Part shown: positions 60,890 to 64,000 of the stretch, piece by piece | Layout: every line of letters starts with the position of its first letter | Position numbering within the stretch: the stretch's first letter is position 1 | Source: Achromobacter piechaudii NBRC 102461 | GTDB taxonomy: Bacteria > Pseudomonadota > Gammaproteobacteria > Burkholderiales > Burkholderiaceae_B | Reading direction: 5' to 3' | Assembly: GCF_001571245.1 (NCBI RefSeq) | Contig: NZ_BCTK01000012.1 | Location: forward strand, 248,001-312,000 | DNA: 64,000 nucleotides | The notes under the pieces: model-generated | What the model saw: only the letters and a program-made list of their open reading frames with translations | Databases searched by the model: none | What the model was told of the DNA's origin: nothing | Program-made: the position numbers and the translations under genes

Positions 60890-62335
60890 ATGACCGACAA
60901 GAAGAATCTGACCACCGCCTCAGGCGCGCCGGTGGCAGACAACAACAACACGCTCACAGCCGGCCCGCGCGGCCCCGCGCTGTTGCAAGACTTCTGGCTG
61001 ATTGAAAAACTGGCCCACTTCGACCGCGAACGTATTCCCGAACGCGTCGTCCACGCCAAAGGCTCCGGCGCCTACGGCACCTTCACCGTCACCCACGATA
61101 TCTCGCGCTATACCCGCGCCAGCATCTTTTCGCAGATCGGCAAGCAGACCCCGCTGTTCCTGCGCTTTTCGACCGTCGCCGGCGAGCGCGGCGCGGCGGA
61201 CGCCGAACGCGACGTGCGCGGCTTCGCCATCAAGTTCTACACCGACGAAGGCAATTGGGACCTGGTGGGCAACAACACCCCCGTCTTCTTCATCCGCGAC
61301 CCGCTGAAGTTTCCCGACTTTATCCACACCCAGAAGCGCGACCCCAAGACGAATCTGCGCAGCGCCACCGCCGCATGGGATTTCTGGTCTCTCAGCCCCG
61401 AATCGCTGCACCAGGTCACCATCCTGATGAGCGACCGCGGCATTCCGGCCAACCTGCGCCAGCAGCATGGTTTTGGCTCGCACACGTTCAGCTTCGTCAA
61501 CAAGGACGGCGAACGCTTCTACGTGAAGTTCCACTTCAAGTCGCAGCAGGGCGTCGTCTGTATGACCGACGAGCAAGCTGCCCAGGTGGTGGCGCATGAC
61601 CGCGAAAGCTCGCAGCGCGATCTGTTCGAGAACATCGAGCAGAAGAACTTCCCCAATTGGACGCTGAAGGTGCAGATCATGCCCGAGGCCGAAGCCGCCA
61701 CGTATCACATCAACCCGTTCGACCTGACCAAGGTCTGGCCGCACGGCGACTACCCGCTGATTGAAGTGGGCGTGCTGGAATTGAACAAGAACCCCGAGAA
61801 CTATTTCGCCGAGGTCGAGCAAGCCGCGTTCACGCCGGCCAACGTCGTGCCGGGCATCGATTTCTCGCCGGACAAGATGCTGCAAGGGCGCTTGTTCTCG
61901 TATGGCGACACGCACCGCTATCGCCTGGGCATCAATCACCATCAGATCCCCGTGAACGCGCCTCGCTGCCCGTTCCACAGCTATCACCGCGACGGCGCGG
62001 GCCGTGTCGACGGCAACGTGGGCGGCACGCTGAACTACGAGCCCAACAGCGCCGGCGAATGGAAAGAGACCCCGTCGGCCGGCGAACCCCCGCAGGCGCT
62101 GGACGGCCAGGCGGCGGCGCGATGGAACCATCGCGTGGACGACGACTATTACTCGCAGCCCGGCAATCTGTTCCGCCTGATGACGCCTGAGAAACAGGAG
62201 CTGCTGTTCGGCAACATCGGCCGTCACATGGCTGGCGTGCCGGAAGAGATTCAACGCCGTCAGCTGGAACACTTCAAAAAGGCGGACCCGGCCTATGCGG
62301 CGGGCGTGGCCAAGGCGCTGGGCCTGACGCTGTAA
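60890..62335 (+). CDS. katA: Catalase (clade 3 small-subunit type)
   Basis: A 481-residue heme catalase. [20 protein letters not shown] near residue 53 contains the catalytic histidine, [19 protein letters not shown] near 125 the active-site asparagine, and [20 protein letters not shown] near 335 the proximal heme tyrosine. The size fits KatA of Bordetella and other monofunctional small-subunit catalases. It disproportionates hydrogen peroxide in the cytoplasm. The start at ATG 60890 follows ACGGAG. It is placed after yidC with its own promoter and terminator. Confidence 0.97.
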   Translation: MTDKKNLTTASGAPVADNNNTLTAGPRGPALLQDFWLIEKLAHFDRERIPERVVHAKGSGAYGTFTVTHDISRYTRASIFSQIGKQTPLFLRFSTVAGERGAADAERDVRGFAIKFYTDEGNWDLVGNNTPVFFIRDPLKFPDFIHTQKRDPKTNLRSATAAWDFWSLSPESLHQVTILMSDRGIPANLRQQHGFGSHTFSFVNKDGERFYVKFHFKSQQGVVCMTDEQAAQVVAHDRESSQRDLFENIEQKNFPNWTLKVQIMPEAEAATYHINPFDLTKVWPHGDYPLIEVGVLELNKNPENYFAEVEQAAFTPANVVPGIDFSPDKMLQGRLFSYGDTHRYRLGINHHQIPVNAPRCPFHSYHRDGAGRVDGNVGGTLNYEPNSAGEWKETPSAGEPPQALDGQAAARWNHRVDDDYYSQPGNLFRLMTPEKQELLFGNIGRHMAGVPEEIQRRQLEHFKKADPAYAAGVAKALGLTL

Positions 62336-62360
62336 GGCGCGCACGGCATAGCGCGACAAG

Positions 62361-62391
62361 AGGGCGGTTCCTGGCGGAGCCGCCCTTTTTT
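62361..62391. terminator. Intrinsic terminator after katA
   Basis: AGGGCGGTTCC, TGGC, GGAGCCGCCCT with one G-T pair, followed by TTTTTT on the plus strand. It overlaps the stop codon of the convergent permease gene. Confidence 0.85.
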
Positions 62392-63269
62392 CAGCGCTGC
62401 ATTCCCCAGCGCCGCACCGTCAAACGCTCCAACGTATCGAATGCCAGGTTTTCCACAAGCAGGCCAATGACCACCACGGCGGCCAGGCCGGCGAACACCC
62501 GATCTGTGTATAACTCGTTGCGGTTCTGGAAGATGTACCAGCCCAGCCCGCCTTTGCCGCTGGAAGCGCCAAACACCAGCTCGGCGGCGATCAACGTGCG
62601 CCACGCGAAAGCCCAGCCGATCTTCAAGCCCGCCAGAATTGCCGGCAGCGCAGCCGGCACCAGTATCTGAAGCACATACCGCAACCCCGTCAGGCCGTAG
62701 TTGCGGCCGGCCATGCGCAGCGTTTCCGATACGCCCAGAAAGCCCGCATACATGTTCAGCGCCAGCGCCCACAGCACGGAATGGATCAGCACGAACACCA
62801 GGCTGCCTTCGCCCAAGCCAAACCACAGCAGCGCCAGAGGCAGCAGCGCGATGGCGGGCAGGGGGTTGAACATGGCGGTCAAGGTGGACAGCAGATCACG
62901 GCCAAAGCGGGTCGATACCGCCAGCGTGGTCAGCGCGAACGCCAGGGCCACGCCGGCCAGATACCCCTGCACCAGCACCCGTAGCGACTGCGAAGCGCGC
63001 GCCAGCAGTTCACCGTTGGCGATGCCCTGTACAAAGGCCTGCGCCGTTTGCCACGCGCCGGGCAGCAGCAGGTCGTTGTCGGTGTAACGCGCCGCCAACT
63101 CCCACAAGCCCGCCAGCAGCGCCAGGATAAACAGCTTGCGCAACGCGGCGTGCTGCCACAGGCGCTCTTGCCACGGCAGCGGCGTCTGCGCAGCTTGCGG
63201 GGGCAGGGGCGATAAGTCGTATTCGAACTCCGGCCGCACGGGCGGGACGGTGGCATAGCGGGTAGTCAT
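62391..63269 (-). CDS. ABC transporter permease, SsuC/TauC-like
   Basis: A 292-residue permease. After a Pro-rich N-terminal tail it has about six helices, FILALLAGLWELAARYTDND near residue 48, and the EAA loop AGRNYGLTGLRYVLQILVPA near residue 190, with ILAGLKIGWAFAWRTLIAAE after it. This is the nitrate/sulfonate/taurine type of permease. The start overlaps nothing, but the ATPase gene lies 9 bases upstream in the same operon. The substrate-binding gene is not in the window, so sulfonate or taurine specificity is a guess. Confidence 0.9.
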   Translation of the reverse strand: MTTRYATVPPVRPEFEYDLSPLPPQAAQTPLPWQERLWQHAALRKLFILALLAGLWELAARYTDNDLLLPGAWQTAQAFVQGIANGELLARASQSLRVLVQGYLAGVALAFALTTLAVSTRFGRDLLSTLTAMFNPLPAIALLPLALLWFGLGEGSLVFVLIHSVLWALALNMYAGFLGVSETLRMAGRNYGLTGLRYVLQILVPAALPAILAGLKIGWAFAWRTLIAAELVFGASSGKGGLGWYIFQNRNELYTDRVFAGLAAVVVIGLLVENLAFDTLERLTVRRWGMQR

Positions 63270-63278
63270 CGGATGCCC

Positions 63279-64000
63279 TCAAGCCGCCGCGCGCTCGGCC
63301 ACGGCGGGCGAGGGGGATTCGAACAACAGATCATGGATACGGCGCGCCGCAGCCTGGAACCCGGCGGAGCCCTGCGTCTGCAAGCCATACGCGTGCGCGT
63401 TCAACTCCGCCCGCACCCGTCCGGGGTGCGGCGACAGCAACAGCACGCGACTGCCCAGCACCAGCGCCTCTTCAATCGAATGCGTGACGAACAGCAAGGT
63501 AAAGCGCACCTCTTCCCATAACGCCATCAGCTCTTCCTGCATGCGTCGCCGAGTCAGCGCATCCAGCGCGGCGAAAGGCTCGTCCATCAACAGCACGCGC
63601 GGCTGCATGGCAAGCGCGCGCGCGATCGCCACGCGTTGCTTCATGCCGCCCGACAGCGTGTGCGGATAGGCATCTGCAAACGCGGCCAGGCCGACCTTGT
63701 CCAGATAGTGCATCGCGCGTTCATCCGCTTCGCGCCGGCCTAATCTGCGCGAGGCCAGCAAAGGAAACGCCACGTTCTGCCGCAAGGTCTTCCAGGGCGG
63801 CAGTTGGTCGAATTCTTGAAAGACGACGATCCGGTCAGGTCCCGGGCCGGTCACCGTGCTGCCATCGACGGCAATGCGGCCTTCGGTAGGCGGCATGAAC
63901 CCCGCCACGGCTTTGAGCAGCGTCGACTTCCCGCAGCCAGACGGCCCCAACAGGATGAAACGGTCCGCGCCATAGACGTCAAAACTGACTTCGTGCGTGG
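63279..64000 (-). CDS. ABC transporter ATP-binding protein, SsuB/TauB-like (partial)
   Basis: The gene runs off the window at its 5' end; 240 codons are present. The frame enters as HEVSFDVYGADRFILLGPSG and continues with CGKSTLLKAVAGFMPPTEGR, so the Walker A motif is complete. Then come VVFQEFDQLPPWKTLRQNVA, the Q-loop, [20 protein letters not shown], the signature, and LLMDEPFAALDALTRRRM, Walker B. The switch is VTHSIEEALVLGS. It is the ATPase of the nitrate/sulfonate/taurine family and partner of the permease encoded next. Confidence 0.92.
   Translation of the reverse strand, partial: THEVSFDVYGADRFILLGPSGCGKSTLLKAVAGFMPPTEGRIAVDGSTVTGPGPDRIVVFQEFDQLPPWKTLRQNVAFPLLASRRLGRREADERAMHYLDKVGLAAFADAYPHTLSGGMKQRVAIARALAMQPRVLLMDEPFAALDALTRRRMQEELMALWEEVRFTLLFVTHSIEEALVLGSRVLLLSPHPGRVRAELNAHAYGLQTQGSAGFQAAARRIHDLLFESPSPAVAERAAA

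Overview
This is a GC-rich (roughly 65%) chromosomal window that contains the replication-origin neighbourhood of a betaproteobacterium. The proteins dnaA, dnaN, gyrB, rpmH, rnpA, yidD and yidC look like those of the Alcaligenaceae (Achromobacter/Bordetella group), and the wealth of ABC importers, a Bug-type binding protein and LysR regulators fits Achromobacter best. The genus is an inference from protein resemblance, not a database result.

Layout. 0-8.8 kb: housekeeping and small metabolic genes: an Lrp fragment, a bestrophin-like channel, a SET-domain methyltransferase, ribB under an FMN riboswitch, a TetR regulator, a three-gene unit (SnoaL-like protein, flavin reductase, deoxyribosyltransferase-like protein), two NAD(P)-type oxidoreductases and a DedA-rhodanese fusion. 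8.9-15.3 kb: a BMP-type ABC importer (binding protein, double ATPase, two permeases) followed by a CodA-like deaminase, probably a nucleobase or nucleoside salvage unit. 15.3-24.5 kb: cluster 1, a polyamine-type ABC importer joined to a multi-subunit opine/D-amino-acid type flavin oxidase, two DAO-family subunits and RidA, with a divergent GntR regulator and clear palindromic operators. 24.5-30.3 kb: an HyuA/HyuB-type pair with a Bug-family binding protein and a divergent LysR gene. 30.3-31.2 kb: an AraC/GyrI-like regulator, then a 550-base G-rich gene-free stretch. 31.7-40.5 kb: cluster 2, a paralogue of cluster 1 with its own order, ending in a 2-hydroxyacid dehydrogenase and controlled by a divergent IclR gene. 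40.5-45.4 kb: an FMN-dependent hydroxy-acid dehydrogenase, a PhyH-like dioxygenase, acylphosphatase, an EamA exporter and threonine aldolase. 45.4-49.7 kb: a glutamate/aspartate-type ABC importer with a divergent OccR-like LysR gene. 49.9-52.4 kb: a methyltransferase and a small, lower-GC accessory patch bounded by near-identical inverted repeats and holding a truncated HAD phosphatase. 52.5-60.6 kb: gyrB, dnaN and dnaA on the minus strand, the probable oriC, then rpmH, rnpA, yidD and yidC on the plus strand. 60.9-64 kb: katA and part of a sulfonate/taurine-type ABC importer.

How it works together. Most of the window is nutrient scavenging next to the origin. Clusters 1 and 2 each combine uptake of a cationic or secondary-amine compound with its oxidative cleavage by a flavin/iron-sulfur dehydrogenase, and each has a dedicated regulator. 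A GltIJKL-like importer with an OccR-like regulator lies nearby. I read the two paralogous clusters as opine- or D-amino-acid-like catabolic units of unknown substrate; they are the best candidates here for an undescribed system.
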